A stretch of DNA of 47,884 bases, taken from Formivibrio sp. GTDB taxonomy: Bacteria; Pseudomonadota; Gammaproteobacteria; Burkholderiales; Chitinibacteraceae. Where the stretch lies: positions 1-47,884 of the forward strand of contig JARLJJ010000649.1 in the NCBI GenBank assembly GCA_031291275.1. The letters run 5' to 3'. Of this stretch, positions 28,548-36,435 are shown piece by piece. A program made the translations under genes and the position numbers. The notes under the pieces were generated by a model, which was not told the origin of the DNA, did not search any database, and saw nothing but the letters and a program-made list of their open reading frames with translations. Each line of letters starts with the position of its first letter. Position 1 is the first letter of the stretch.

Positions 28548-30089
28548 TTACGACCATACAAATACCAATAGGACGGCAACTACGGTCTCAACAGCCAATT
28601 GCAAGAGTTGCCATTTCAGACAGATTCTAAAAATATCGCCATCTCTGCCTTTCAGGTTCACCAGGGCCTGGGTGTAAGCAATCTGTGTTGGCTTCAGCGC
28701 GTTGGGAGGGCCCTCAGACATCACGGTCACGATACCGACAAGTACTGCCAAGGGAATTCCCAATGCGGGCGCCACGGGGATCTGCATTTTGCAAAGCAGG
28801 AAATCGGCGGGCAGACCTTGGCCAAACGCCATGCCACCCAAAAATTCGAGGCTCGGTGACAGCATGGCGTAGATTGCGGTGCCGCCTGTCGAGATTGAGT
28901 GCGCGAGAAGCTGAATTTGTCCGGTGTCGACCAGCAAGTAAACCAATGCGCTGCCTACTGCCAGGGTCATGAGACTAGGGCGGGCGCGTTTGGTGGCGGC
29001 CAGCAGGTCAACGCCAAGATGCGCGGGGTTATTACGAAACAGGTAACATACCATCGCGGTGACGAAGATGAAAAAGCCTGCTGAGGTAAAAATATTCACA
29101 GCGACCGGTTTGTAACCCCAGAGGGCAACGTTGAAGCTGGCGGCCGATAATGCTGATTTTATCGTGGGAAGTGTTGCAAGAAGCACCAGCGCGACACCAA
29201 GAAACAGGGGCGCATAGGCCCTGAACTGCATGGCGCCGGTATGCAGCCTGGCCGGTTCCGCCGGGGCTGCAACGCCCGCGGTAAGCGCAGCCTTTACCAC
29301 AGCACGCTTGGTCCAGCGGCCATAAATATATAACACGCCAAGCGACAAAGCAGCACCGGCGATCAGCATCATCACGCCGAATTCTGGCCAGATTTGAGTG
29401 AACACAATGATCGAGATTGTATAACTGGCCCAGATTCCCCAGAACAGCATTTGCGTCTTGGCCTCCAGCAGACGGAATCCCAGAACTTTGAGGAAGCCGA
29501 GCAATGACACGAAGACCAGCGGAATGGCCATCAAACCCGCGACACGAACAATGTCGACCACCGGGACATGTGACGCGACGTTGGAAATATTGGGCACAAT
29601 AAACAGGCTGACGAATGGTTGCGGCCAGCCGAAATAGACAAGAAATGCTGTTACAGCCTGCAGACTGTCGAAGCCAAGTTCAACCAGCCCGGGAATCACC
29701 ACGGGATAGACGGCAAAGCCGTTGAACGCGCCGATGAACCCGCCGATGACTGCCACCAGCGCCAACGCCTTTGCTTGCTTTTCATGCGCCGGCAGAATGG
29801 AGCCAACCGAGTTGAGGAGCACTGCCAGCAACCCGGTGGCGCGATAGGCCTGCCCGAAAATCTGCCCTGTATAGAGCACCAGAAATCCAGACCAGATGGT
29901 TAGAATGCCCCACAGCGACTGTTCAACAACCCGCACCGGCGATTCATGATAATATGTGATGACCACCACAAGCTCGACAACCCAGGCGAGCAAGCTGGTT
30001 CTGAACGCGCTCAGTTTGAAAAGCAGGAAACCGACGAACAGTACGCCGATAGGAAGTAGTGCGATAACGAATGGCAACAGCGAATTCAT
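28548..30089 (-). CDS. LctP-type (L-lactate permease family) carboxylate transporter
   Basis: A 513-residue integral membrane protein with about 12-14 hydrophobic segments from residue 5 to the end. Features recall LctP family permeases: GQIFGQAYRATGLLAVLL, GFIGAFNGFAVYPVVIPGL, FGWPQPFVSLFIVPNIS, FGQGLPADFLLCKMQIP and MSEGPPNALKPTQIAYTQAL. It probably imports an organic acid with protons. As first gene of the operon and with the shared operator before it, it is a good candidate for uptake of the cluster's substrate. Substrate identity is not evident; it differs from true lactate permeases. Confidence 0.82.
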   Translation of the reverse strand: MNSLLPFVIALLPIGVLFVGFLLFKLSAFRTSLLAWVVELVVVITYYHESPVRVVEQSLWGILTIWSGFLVLYTGQIFGQAYRATGLLAVLLNSVGSILPAHEKQAKALALVAVIGGFIGAFNGFAVYPVVIPGLVELGFDSLQAVTAFLVYFGWPQPFVSLFIVPNISNVASHVPVVDIVRVAGLMAIPLVFVSLLGFLKVLGFRLLEAKTQMLFWGIWASYTISIIVFTQIWPEFGVMMLIAGAALSLGVLYIYGRWTKRAVVKAALTAGVAAPAEPARLHTGAMQFRAYAPLFLGVALVLLATLPTIKSALSAASFNVALWGYKPVAVNIFTSAGFFIFVTAMVCYLFRNNPAHLGVDLLAATKRARPSLMTLAVGSALVYLLVDTGQIQLLAHSISTGGTAIYAMLSPSLEFLGGMAFGQGLPADFLLCKMQIPVAPALGIPLAVLVGIVTVMSEGPPNALKPTQIAYTQALVNLKGRDGDIFRICLKWQLLQLAVETVVAVLLVFVWS

Positions 30090-30191
30090 GATGTCCCCTC
30101 AAACATTTCCCTACGCGGCCCGAACTTAACGTTCTGTGCGCCTGCCCCGTGCCGGCAGTGTTCGTCCGGGACTTTTTGATCATATTGTCGG

Positions 30192-30208
30192 TATGTATGA
30201 CAAACATA
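30192..30208. promoter_or_regulatory. candidate GntR/FCD operator before the permease operon
   Basis: TATGTATGACAAACATA contains ATGTATGACAA, one base different from the palindrome at 26151-26161. It lies about 105 bases upstream of the permease start, within the only intergenic region that can carry its promoter. Confidence 0.6.
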
Positions 30209-30515
30209 TCAGCCTCGTCAAGGCGACAAAAGTTCGTATGGTGAACGGTCGCGGCGATTTGGGAAGGGGCGGCTGAACGTTTTCGGCCGGCTGCTTCATG
30301 GAAACAGCCGAAGGTTTCGCCGGTCGTCATCCTGGGTGCTTGGGGTTCACGGTAATGGCTTGGCGTGGCCGTATGGGGTGACTGCGTATGTCCTCTGCAT
30401 CTCGTCCCCGTTTGCGGCTGAAGCTGGTCAGTAAGCCGTTGCTGTAAAAGGCGTTATAGTCAGCATTCTTATTGCGGATGTCATGGGCCAGACGGCGGTT
30501 CTGCCCGGCGGCGTT
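30209..30515. other. intergenic remnant DNA
   Basis: No supported gene. Short open frames on the minus strand have no family look. It separates the intact catabolic cluster from a broken oxidoreductase and is probably deletion scar. Confidence 0.35.
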
Positions 30516-30956
30516 TCAGGCCTTTGAAATTTCAACTGGAATCGATTTAGCCGCTGGCGTGAAGCTTCCGTGTACGTAATGCGACAATGGCAAAAGCGCG
30601 TTTGCCTCCGGGTAATACGTGGCGCAGCAGCCTTCCGGCACGTCGTAGCCGGTGGCCCGGAAGCCAGACATTTGCCTGGCAACGCCATCATGCCATTTGG
30701 TTGCAAGGCCCAGCGTTTCGCCTTCTTCTATGTTCATCCGCAGCATGTCGTTACGGTTCATCAGAACCACCATGCGCGTGCCTTTGATGCCGCGAAACCG
30801 GTCGTTATAGCCATAGATGGTGGTGTTGAACGGATCGTTGCTCCGCAGCGTCATCATGCGGAAGACCGTCCGCAGGTCGCCCTGAACATCGGGGTCCTCG
30901 CTCAGGCTGTCTGGCGTGATAAAGTTGGCTCTTTTGGTTTCGGTTTGCCAAATTCG
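30516..30956 (-). pseudogene. C-terminal fragment of an FdhF/YdeP-type molybdopterin oxidoreductase
   Basis: From about 30950 the minus strand reads WQTETKRANFITPDSLSEDP, then LRSNDPFNTTIYGYNDRFRG, and continues with GCCATYYPEANALLPLSHYV and AAKSIPVEI to the stop at 30516. This is the molybdopterin dinucleotide-binding C-terminal domain of YdeP-like proteins, which are about 750 residues long. More than 600 residues are missing and nothing upstream continues the frame. The remnant is non-functional. It may mark the edge of an insertion that removed the rest of the gene. Confidence 0.8.
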
Positions 30957-31331
30957 ACTCCCGCGAGTTTAAGGGGGATAGGTTTGCACCCGAGGTATTG
31001 CCGTTCCCAAATCCTCTGATCTTGGCCCCTCTTGCACTTTGCGAGTCTGACCTCGCCAATGGGCAGGGTTGGAGCGCAGCGATCCAACCCTGCCCATGAA
31101 AGAGGTCGTGACCACCAGCACAGTATCAATGTCGCTTGCCCTGCAGCTTCAACGGCATAGCTGTCAACTCCGTAGATCGCCGTCCGATCCGGTCTAAGAC
31201 CGCAATAGGTCGTCGCCTTCCGGCTCGACCGCAATGACCGTTTTTTCGATTTCACTCCCCCAAGCGGTCTGAGCGTTCTCGGCCAGATTTCCTCATTGGC
31301 GTGGACTTACAGACACAAAGCTTCGCAACCT
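30957..31331. other. scar region with a long palindrome
   Basis: No supported gene. One minus-strand frame starts EIEKTVIAVEPEGDDLLRS and stops at once, suggesting the tail of a lost gene. The chief feature is the palindrome listed separately. Confidence 0.35.
31059..31097. repeat. perfect 15-bp inverted repeat (long hairpin)
   Basis: ATGGGCAGGGTTGGA (31059-31073) and TCCAACCCTGCCCAT (31083-31097) are exact reverse complements around a 9-base loop. The stem is GC-rich and would be very stable. No T-run follows on either side, so it is not a classical terminator. It might be the fused ends of a lost mobile element, a REP-like palindrome or a recombinase site. No second copy was noticed. Confidence 0.7.
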
Positions 31332-34013
31332 TCATCGGCTAGACGGTGGGGCGTGTTCAAGAAGACCGACAATCTCCTCAAGCTGGCGTTTTGTCGCGCA
31401 AGTCGCGCCTGACTGGGCACATTCCTCCGTCAGTTCCTTCAGTGCTTCGGGCTCCTCGATTAGAATTTCTGCTAATTGCAGTGGTGTCATTCCATAAGAG
31501 TCTGGCTGCCAATGTAGTTTGGGTGCGCGTTCCAGTAGGCGCTTTAGAGCGTGAATATTTCCGGACCACGCTGCCGTATGCAAGGGGGAACGTTTGTCGA
31601 TTGTCAGTAAATCCGTCCGGCAAGGATGGTTGAGTAATGTATCAACGCACGAGGAGACCCCCGATTTGATTGCTGCATGTAAAGCGCTGAGACCTCGGTA
31701 ATCCTGCTTGTCCGGGTTAGCTCCCTTCGCCAGTAGTAGGCTTACCAGTTGGGTGTTACCCTCCTCAGCCATCAGCATCAGCGGAGTTTGAGCTTTGAAA
31801 TCGGGACAATTCAGCTGTTTAGCCGGCCCGTGTTCAATGAGTAAGCCAAGATACTCACTCCAAGCATTTAAAAGATCGGGGCTCGTTGCTTGTAAATCCG
31901 CGGCCATTTGCGTGCGACGTTTGATCAAAAACATAAGCAAAGAATTCCCCTCGACATCTGGAAAGGGCGTCGTCAGGCGCTTTTTGTTTTCCCGTATCCA
32001 ATTCACGAAACCGTCCCGGTCACCATGGATAAGGAATCTGAGGAATAGCTCGCCAAGCTCCCGGGTCTCTTTCTCGGAACGCGGCTGCTCTATGTCGAAA
32101 CCCGTATAAGGTTTATAAAGCGTATCCCAAAAATAGCCGAAGGTAGTGCGTGCGGCGTCCTCAATGGAGGGCATTGTTCCCTGTGGAAAAATGTCCGCCC
32201 GTAGCATGTCGCGGAAGTATGGCGCATAGTTATGGATGAGGCGCTGGTTGGCAAGTTCGAGGCCAAAACAGTCCCGGGCGATCTCACCACGCATCCGGCC
32301 AAACCAGCGTTCTTTGCAAATTTCACGCGCTTCCCGGAAAAGCTCTAGCGCACCGTCAAAGTCATTCTGCGCCAACAAATTCTTGGCCTCGTATTGAAGA
32401 ATTATTGCCCCCCACCTCGGGAAGCTTGGGTTGGTCTTGGCTTGTTTAAGAAGTGCTTCAACGCGGTCTTTGGTGTCATTCGTGCGAAGTTGACGCTCGT
32501 TGTTCAGATGGTGGTGCAACTCAACTACAATGGCCTTCATCTTCTCCTCAGGTGTCTGGGCGAGCTCGTGCAAGCGGGTCATGGCCGCTTGTAGAATGCG
32601 CTCGCTCAAATCATTTTTCGAAGCGATCTCGGCGACAACGCTAAAGCGTGTCTCAGCTTGCATCTTCTGCCAGGGGGCACCCGCTTTGAGATGTGCGGTT
32701 AACTCACCAGCAGCGGTCCACACCTCCGTGACGGCGTTATTACGCCCCACATTGCGCACCAGAATATCGCGGTTGGCTTGGTCGTCTGCCGGCCAAAGAT
32801 CCTCCAGTGGGGCACCGGGGGGCATTTCGGCAAAATGACGACACAGGATCTGGCCCAGAAGCGGAATGCCACCATCCCCTAAAGAGGGCAAAACTGAAAG
32901 TAGCGGACCGTAGGCCAGCTGTGGGGGCAAGTGCTCCTCGAACCACGTGGCCTCGGAAACCGCGCCATCTACGCCATTGTGCCGCCAAGCGTCGATGGTG
33001 AGGTTGTAGACGAACTTATAGAGGTTGAAGCCCTGCAAAAGCTTGTTCTGCATCTGATCAGCGCAAGTAGGCTCGACGCCATGACAAAGGACTTCGAGCA
33101 AGCGGATATAACCATCCTGCGCCGCCCGTGCGATGCGCAGATACTGGCGAATGGTGTGCGGTGAGGGAGCGGCATAACGCTCGGCGACCAAGTTTATGAA
33201 GTGCTCTTGTTCCGCGGCGCTGGCCCGTCCCTCTAGGACGGCCTCCAGCCGGCCCGGGTCAGTCATAGGAATTTCGGTCCTTAAACGCTCAGCGGAGAGC
33301 TGCTTACGGCCAACAAAAGCGAGTGCGGCGGCAAATTGCTCCTCTGGCGTTGCCTGTCCGGCAACGGGAAAGGCTCCTTTGAATTCAAACTTCGCCTTGT
33401 CGGGGAAATATTTTTTGAGGGTTGACCACTCCGGCGTCGTATCCGTGCGCCACCCATAAAGAGAACGCCGAAGACTCTCATGCCTCCCATCAGTGGCCTC
33501 ACTACGCTGGTCGGCGAATTTCTCCAGGGGTATTTCAAGTAAATCCAGGAGCCAATCTACGACCTGCGCAACAGGCAGATAAAGGCTGGTTTCCCCGTCC
33601 CGTTCCCGAGGTTCGGGAAGGTACCAGAACCGTCCGCCCGGCATGTTCCGGTCCATGCGGCGGTCGATAGTCCACCAGGCGACATGGCGCGCGAGGCCGG
33701 GGATGAAGAAATACCCCAACAACATCCAAAGAACCTGGCGCTGATCGGCGTCAAATGTCCACGTGTCGAGTTCAAGACCCTTATAAGCGTTAGCGAAGGC
33801 CTGGAAGTTGCCGGCGGCACTGGCTCGCGCGGCATCGTCCAATTCCAGCGCTTCGAAAACGGCGGTCACCACGTCCCGGCCCATTTCGAAGTGTTTTTCG
33901 AGGCTGGCATCGCCGGCAGCGAATTTCTGTTTCTTTTTTGACTCAAAGCCGGTGCCTCCCAGGCTCCGGAGGACTTCCAGCAGGATGGCTTCGGTCGATG
34001 GCAAGGTCGTCAT
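31332..34013 (-). CDS. large protein with C-terminal ankyrin repeats, divergent from viperin
   Basis: An 893-residue cytoplasmic protein. Residues 1-730 are helical and unknown to me; a helical-repeat part near residues 500-620 (HLNNERQLRTNDTKDRVEAL, NDFDGALELFREAREICKER) resembles TPR units. The last 160 residues contain about four ankyrin repeats: QTPLMLMAEEGNTQLVSLLL, then GLSALHAAIKSG, SPLHTAAWSGNIHALKRLL and MTPLQLAEIL. The ATG at 34013 follows GAGAGG. No enzyme motif is seen. It is transcribed away from the viperin gene across a 184-base shared promoter region, which suggests joint control. A role as phage sensor or scaffold for the viperin locus is inference only. Confidence 0.8.
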   Translation of the reverse strand: MTTLPSTEAILLEVLRSLGGTGFESKKKQKFAAGDASLEKHFEMGRDVVTAVFEALELDDAARASAAGNFQAFANAYKGLELDTWTFDADQRQVLWMLLGYFFIPGLARHVAWWTIDRRMDRNMPGGRFWYLPEPRERDGETSLYLPVAQVVDWLLDLLEIPLEKFADQRSEATDGRHESLRRSLYGWRTDTTPEWSTLKKYFPDKAKFEFKGAFPVAGQATPEEQFAAALAFVGRKQLSAERLRTEIPMTDPGRLEAVLEGRASAAEQEHFINLVAERYAAPSPHTIRQYLRIARAAQDGYIRLLEVLCHGVEPTCADQMQNKLLQGFNLYKFVYNLTIDAWRHNGVDGAVSEATWFEEHLPPQLAYGPLLSVLPSLGDGGIPLLGQILCRHFAEMPPGAPLEDLWPADDQANRDILVRNVGRNNAVTEVWTAAGELTAHLKAGAPWQKMQAETRFSVVAEIASKNDLSERILQAAMTRLHELAQTPEEKMKAIVVELHHHLNNERQLRTNDTKDRVEALLKQAKTNPSFPRWGAIILQYEAKNLLAQNDFDGALELFREAREICKERWFGRMRGEIARDCFGLELANQRLIHNYAPYFRDMLRADIFPQGTMPSIEDAARTTFGYFWDTLYKPYTGFDIEQPRSEKETRELGELFLRFLIHGDRDGFVNWIRENKKRLTTPFPDVEGNSLLMFLIKRRTQMAADLQATSPDLLNAWSEYLGLLIEHGPAKQLNCPDFKAQTPLMLMAEEGNTQLVSLLLAKGANPDKQDYRGLSALHAAIKSGVSSCVDTLLNHPCRTDLLTIDKRSPLHTAAWSGNIHALKRLLERAPKLHWQPDSYGMTPLQLAEILIEEPEALKELTEECAQSGATCATKRQLEEIVGLLEHAPPSSR

Positions 34014-34117
34014 GGTGCCTCTCTGCGGTTGTGATGCCATCGGATTAAGCCATGCCGGCCATTGTGGCACTGCAATCTAACGTACCCCCCTGTCTCGCCC
34101 TGTTCCAGAGCCCTGTA

Positions 34118-34126
34118 GGGGGGGGG
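34118..34126. repeat. run of nine G in the divergent promoter region
   Basis: A G9 homopolymer lies 72 bases before the viperin start, with a C6 run at 34085-34090. Such tracts can change length by slippage and tune promoter spacing. Whether it does so here is unknown. Confidence 0.4.
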
Positions 34127-34171
34127 ACTGCAGATTTCGTATTATCCGGTCCAAAAATCTACTTTGTACGG

Positions 34172-34190
34172 GCTCCACCTTTTTTGGAGC
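34172..34190 (+). promoter_or_regulatory. hairpin masking the viperin ribosome binding site
   Basis: GCTCCA (34172-34177) pairs with TGGAGC (34185-34190) over a 7-base loop. The second arm contains the GGAG ribosome binding site of the viperin ATG at 34198. The leader could therefore hold translation down until the hairpin opens. The stem is only 6 bp, so the effect may be modest. Confidence 0.4.
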
Positions 34191-34197
34191 TCACCCA

Positions 34198-35115
34198 ATG
34201 CACACGAAAACTACACTGGTTATCAACTGGCATCTCACAGAGGCATGCAATTATAGCTGCCAATATTGTTACGCCAAATGGGATGCCGCACCATCGCCCC
34301 GCGAACTGATCAATGATCTCGAGCAAACAGAGGCCTTGCTGCTCGAGCTGTACCACTTCTTCCAGCCCGGAAACCTCGCCAATCCGCTATGGGACCAGAT
34401 GCGTTGGACAAGCGTCCGGTTAAACCTGGCGGGTGGAGAGCCGCTTCTGCATCATCGCCGGCTACCCCATGTCATCCGGAAAGCATCGAGAATTGGGTTT
34501 GAAGTCTCGCTGATTACAAATGCCAGTCGGTTAACGGAAAAAATGGTGGCAGAGTTGGCTCCCGATCTCGTTTGGTTGGGCATCAGTCTTGATTCAGCAA
34601 ATGACGAGACCAATCGGAAAATCGGCCGGATTAGCGGACGCGGCGCGTTGCTAGACGTCGAAGCGTTGGCCGGCGCACTGGACGGTGCCCGGGCTAAACA
34701 CCCGCATATGAAAGTCAAGATTAACACCGTGGTGAATGAGCTCAATCAGGCCGAGGATCTGAGCCCGCTGATCACGCGCATAGTTCCACAAAAGTGGAAA
34801 ATATTGCGCATGTTACCGGTCGTGACCGGCGCGCTGGCGATTACGGACCAAGCATTTAATGCGTTCGTCACGCGCCACCAGCGCTTCGCCGGTATTATTT
34901 GTGCTGAGGACAATCAGGAGATGCGCGATTCTTATCTGATGGTCGACCCGAATGGCCGGTTCTTTCAGAATGGCCAGCAGGGGACAAGTGAAGGGTACAT
35001 TTATAGCCGCCCGATTTTGGAGGCTGGGGCGGCTGAGGCTTTTGCTGGTATTTCGTTCGATCCGGACCAGTTCTTTGCGCGCTACCCCGAGCAGCTTGGC
35101 GGAGACGCCAAATGA
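34198..35115 (+). CDS. prokaryotic viperin (radical SAM ddhNTP synthase)
   Basis: A 305-residue radical SAM enzyme. CNYSCQYCYAKW gives the cluster cysteines C17, C21 and C24 in the viperin-type context WHLTEAC. LNLAGGEP (residues 76-82) is the SAM-binding motif. Viperin-specific regions follow: KINTVVNELNQAEDL (174-188), PQKWKILRMLPV (197-208), and NQEMRDSYLMVDPNGRFFQN (239-258), close to the animal viperin C-terminus. Viperins convert CTP, GTP or UTP to 3'-deoxy-3',4'-didehydro nucleotides that stop phage RNA synthesis. Animal membrane-anchoring helix absent, as in bacterial forms. The stop overlaps the start of a HicA-like gene. No nucleotide kinase, sometimes found beside bacterial viperins, is present. 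The assignment as viperin rather than a general radical SAM protein is strong. Confidence 0.92.
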   Translation: MHTKTTLVINWHLTEACNYSCQYCYAKWDAAPSPRELINDLEQTEALLLELYHFFQPGNLANPLWDQMRWTSVRLNLAGGEPLLHHRRLPHVIRKASRIGFEVSLITNASRLTEKMVAELAPDLVWLGISLDSANDETNRKIGRISGRGALLDVEALAGALDGARAKHPHMKVKINTVVNELNQAEDLSPLITRIVPQKWKILRMLPVVTGALAITDQAFNAFVTRHQRFAGIICAEDNQEMRDSYLMVDPNGRFFQNGQQGTSEGYIYSRPILEAGAAEAFAGISFDPDQFFARYPEQLGGDAK

Positions 35116-35357
35116 GATACTCAACGGATAAGGACATCGACCGGCTGATCAAGCAACTTCTGCGCGACAACTGGTGCTACGAGCGTCGGCGTAAGCACGG
35201 CCGTCTGACCTCGCCAGACGGTAGAAACGTTTTGACGATCCCGGGTTCACCCAGTGATTGCCGGAGTTACGAGAATTTTCGGCAGGACGTACGGAGAATC
35301 TTGAAGGGTCATAATCGGCAGCACGGCCAGCGGTGCCACGGGGCATCACGCGCTTGA
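35112..35357 (+). CDS. HicA-like small protein coupled to viperin
   Basis: An 81-residue basic protein starting inside the viperin stop (ATGA, 35112-35115). The sequence WCYERRRKHGRLTSPDG, NVLTIPGSPSD and ENFRQDVRRILK follows the HicA/YcfA pattern: alpha-beta-beta-beta-alpha dsRNA-binding-like fold, a His-Gly before a beta strand, and a final R-R-I-L-K helix. HicA proteins are ribosome-independent mRNA interferases. No HicB antitoxin is next to it. It may have become a partner of viperin, for instance acting on RNA, or may be a plain toxin relic. Some phage-type HicA-like proteins share the TPSD stretch. Confidence 0.65.
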   Translation: MRYSTDKDIDRLIKQLLRDNWCYERRRKHGRLTSPDGRNVLTIPGSPSDCRSYENFRQDVRRILKGHNRQHGQRCHGASRA

Positions 35358-35371
35358 TTTATTCCTGGAGG

Positions 35372-35397
35372 CTGAAAGCGCAATGAGCGCTTTTCAG
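35372..35397 (+). terminator. terminator of the viperin operon
   Basis: CTGAAAGCGC (35372-35381) and GCGCTTTTCAG (35387-35397) form a stem with one bulged base and a 5-base loop just after the HicA-like gene. The T-run lies within the second arm. This fits an intrinsic terminator. Confidence 0.6.
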
Positions 35398-36094
35398 TCC
35401 CCATCCCTGCTTGGCAACTAAGCTCGTGGCATTCGGGCAGTGGCGCTGTGGGTAACTTGATCTTGTTTTTTAGAAACCTAGTTGTTTAGTTTCGGCATTT
35501 TCTGGAGCGGATTAACTTTAAATCTTTTTGGTTCTCTGTTGCGGGCTACCCTATATCCAGAATAATCCATAATCTAATCCGGTATCACCGATGCCCGCGC
35601 GTCTCCTTGCTCGTGCATGCGCCTTTTTATTCTTTAGAGGATGAAGCAATTCCAAAACAATTGATTTACGTTCCGCGGCGCTGGCCTGTATCGCCGATCC
35701 GTTCATTATACGCGGCACCATAGCGAAACAAATTCGTTCACCGGATAGAGCATCTCGCCGTTACAGCACCAATAGCGGGCCGATAGTCCGCTAATACCTG
35801 TTCGCGCAACGTAAGCGGCCCGTCCCCTTCCGGCCCGCTGCAGCCATAAGTAACACTTGGTCTAGAAGACTTACGGCGTTCTAGGGCGGTGCCTTTGGAG
35901 TGCAATTGGCGGTCCACCATCATTCGGGGGGTTAATTGACCGAGGCGTGTACTCCCCTCAGGGGCGGCGACGTTCGGCGAAATTCAGCCATATATTATTC
36001 CGTTAGAATGGAGTTTTTACTGCACTTTCTGGTCGTTTATGCATGCCGGAAAATGCCCCCATTCAATCATGAATAACAATTGAAAGGACCACAC
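35398..36094. other. intergenic region, no recognised gene
   Basis: Nearly 700 bases without a convincing gene. A 61-codon minus-strand frame at 35738-35923 lacks a family look; its end, LREQVLADYRPAIGAV, could be a gene scar. The stretch 35470-35600 is AT-rich. It separates the viperin locus from the GHKL module and may hide an RNA or lost mobile element. Confidence 0.35.
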
Positions 36095-36199
36095 ATGTTC
36101 AGCTTTGTCGGATGGCTGGTTGTTACCAGTTTTGCATTATACGGCCTTGCCAAATTCGTCGACGATCACGTGGTCGTAGGCAAATATAAGGGCACCTGA
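36095..36199 (+). CDS. 34-residue small membrane protein
   Basis: A short gene with a good ribosome binding site (GAAAGGA, 8 bases before the ATG). The product begins MFSFVGWLVVTSFALYGLAK and ends in a charged tail with KYKGT. One membrane-spanning helix covers most of it. The combination of strong Shine-Dalgarno and membrane helix favours a real gene. Small hydrophobic proteins can be toxins or membrane-protein modulators; nothing here decides that. Confidence 0.5.
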   Translation: MFSFVGWLVVTSFALYGLAKFVDDHVVVGKYKGT

Positions 36200-36435
36200 C
36201 CAAGGTAACGTCAGGGCAGTTATCGGGGGCTTATGGTCGGCGCACTGCTGCTTGTTCGTGCCAATGCGCCGATAAAGGATGGTTCTGTGGATGGGTCAAC
36301 TTTGAATTACCCATGGAAACTGGAGAATTTCCTATGGTAGTGGCGGGCCACGACCGATAGCGATGAGCACTACGTTTACGCCATAGCCCTATGAGATGGG
36401 AAACGAGCACCGAGCGGGAATTGATCCCCTTCTGT
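36200..36435. other. spacer between small membrane protein and nuclease-like gene
   Basis: No gene supported. It lies downstream of two converging units, so a terminator is expected, but I see no clear hairpin with a T-run. Confidence 0.3.

Noticed and set aside
34198-35115. Reading the viperin as a general MoaA-like or peptide-maturing radical SAM enzyme
   Set aside because: There is no SPASM-type cysteine cluster at the C-terminus, and the KINTVVNELN, QKWK and DSYLMVDPNGRFF regions are specific to viperins.
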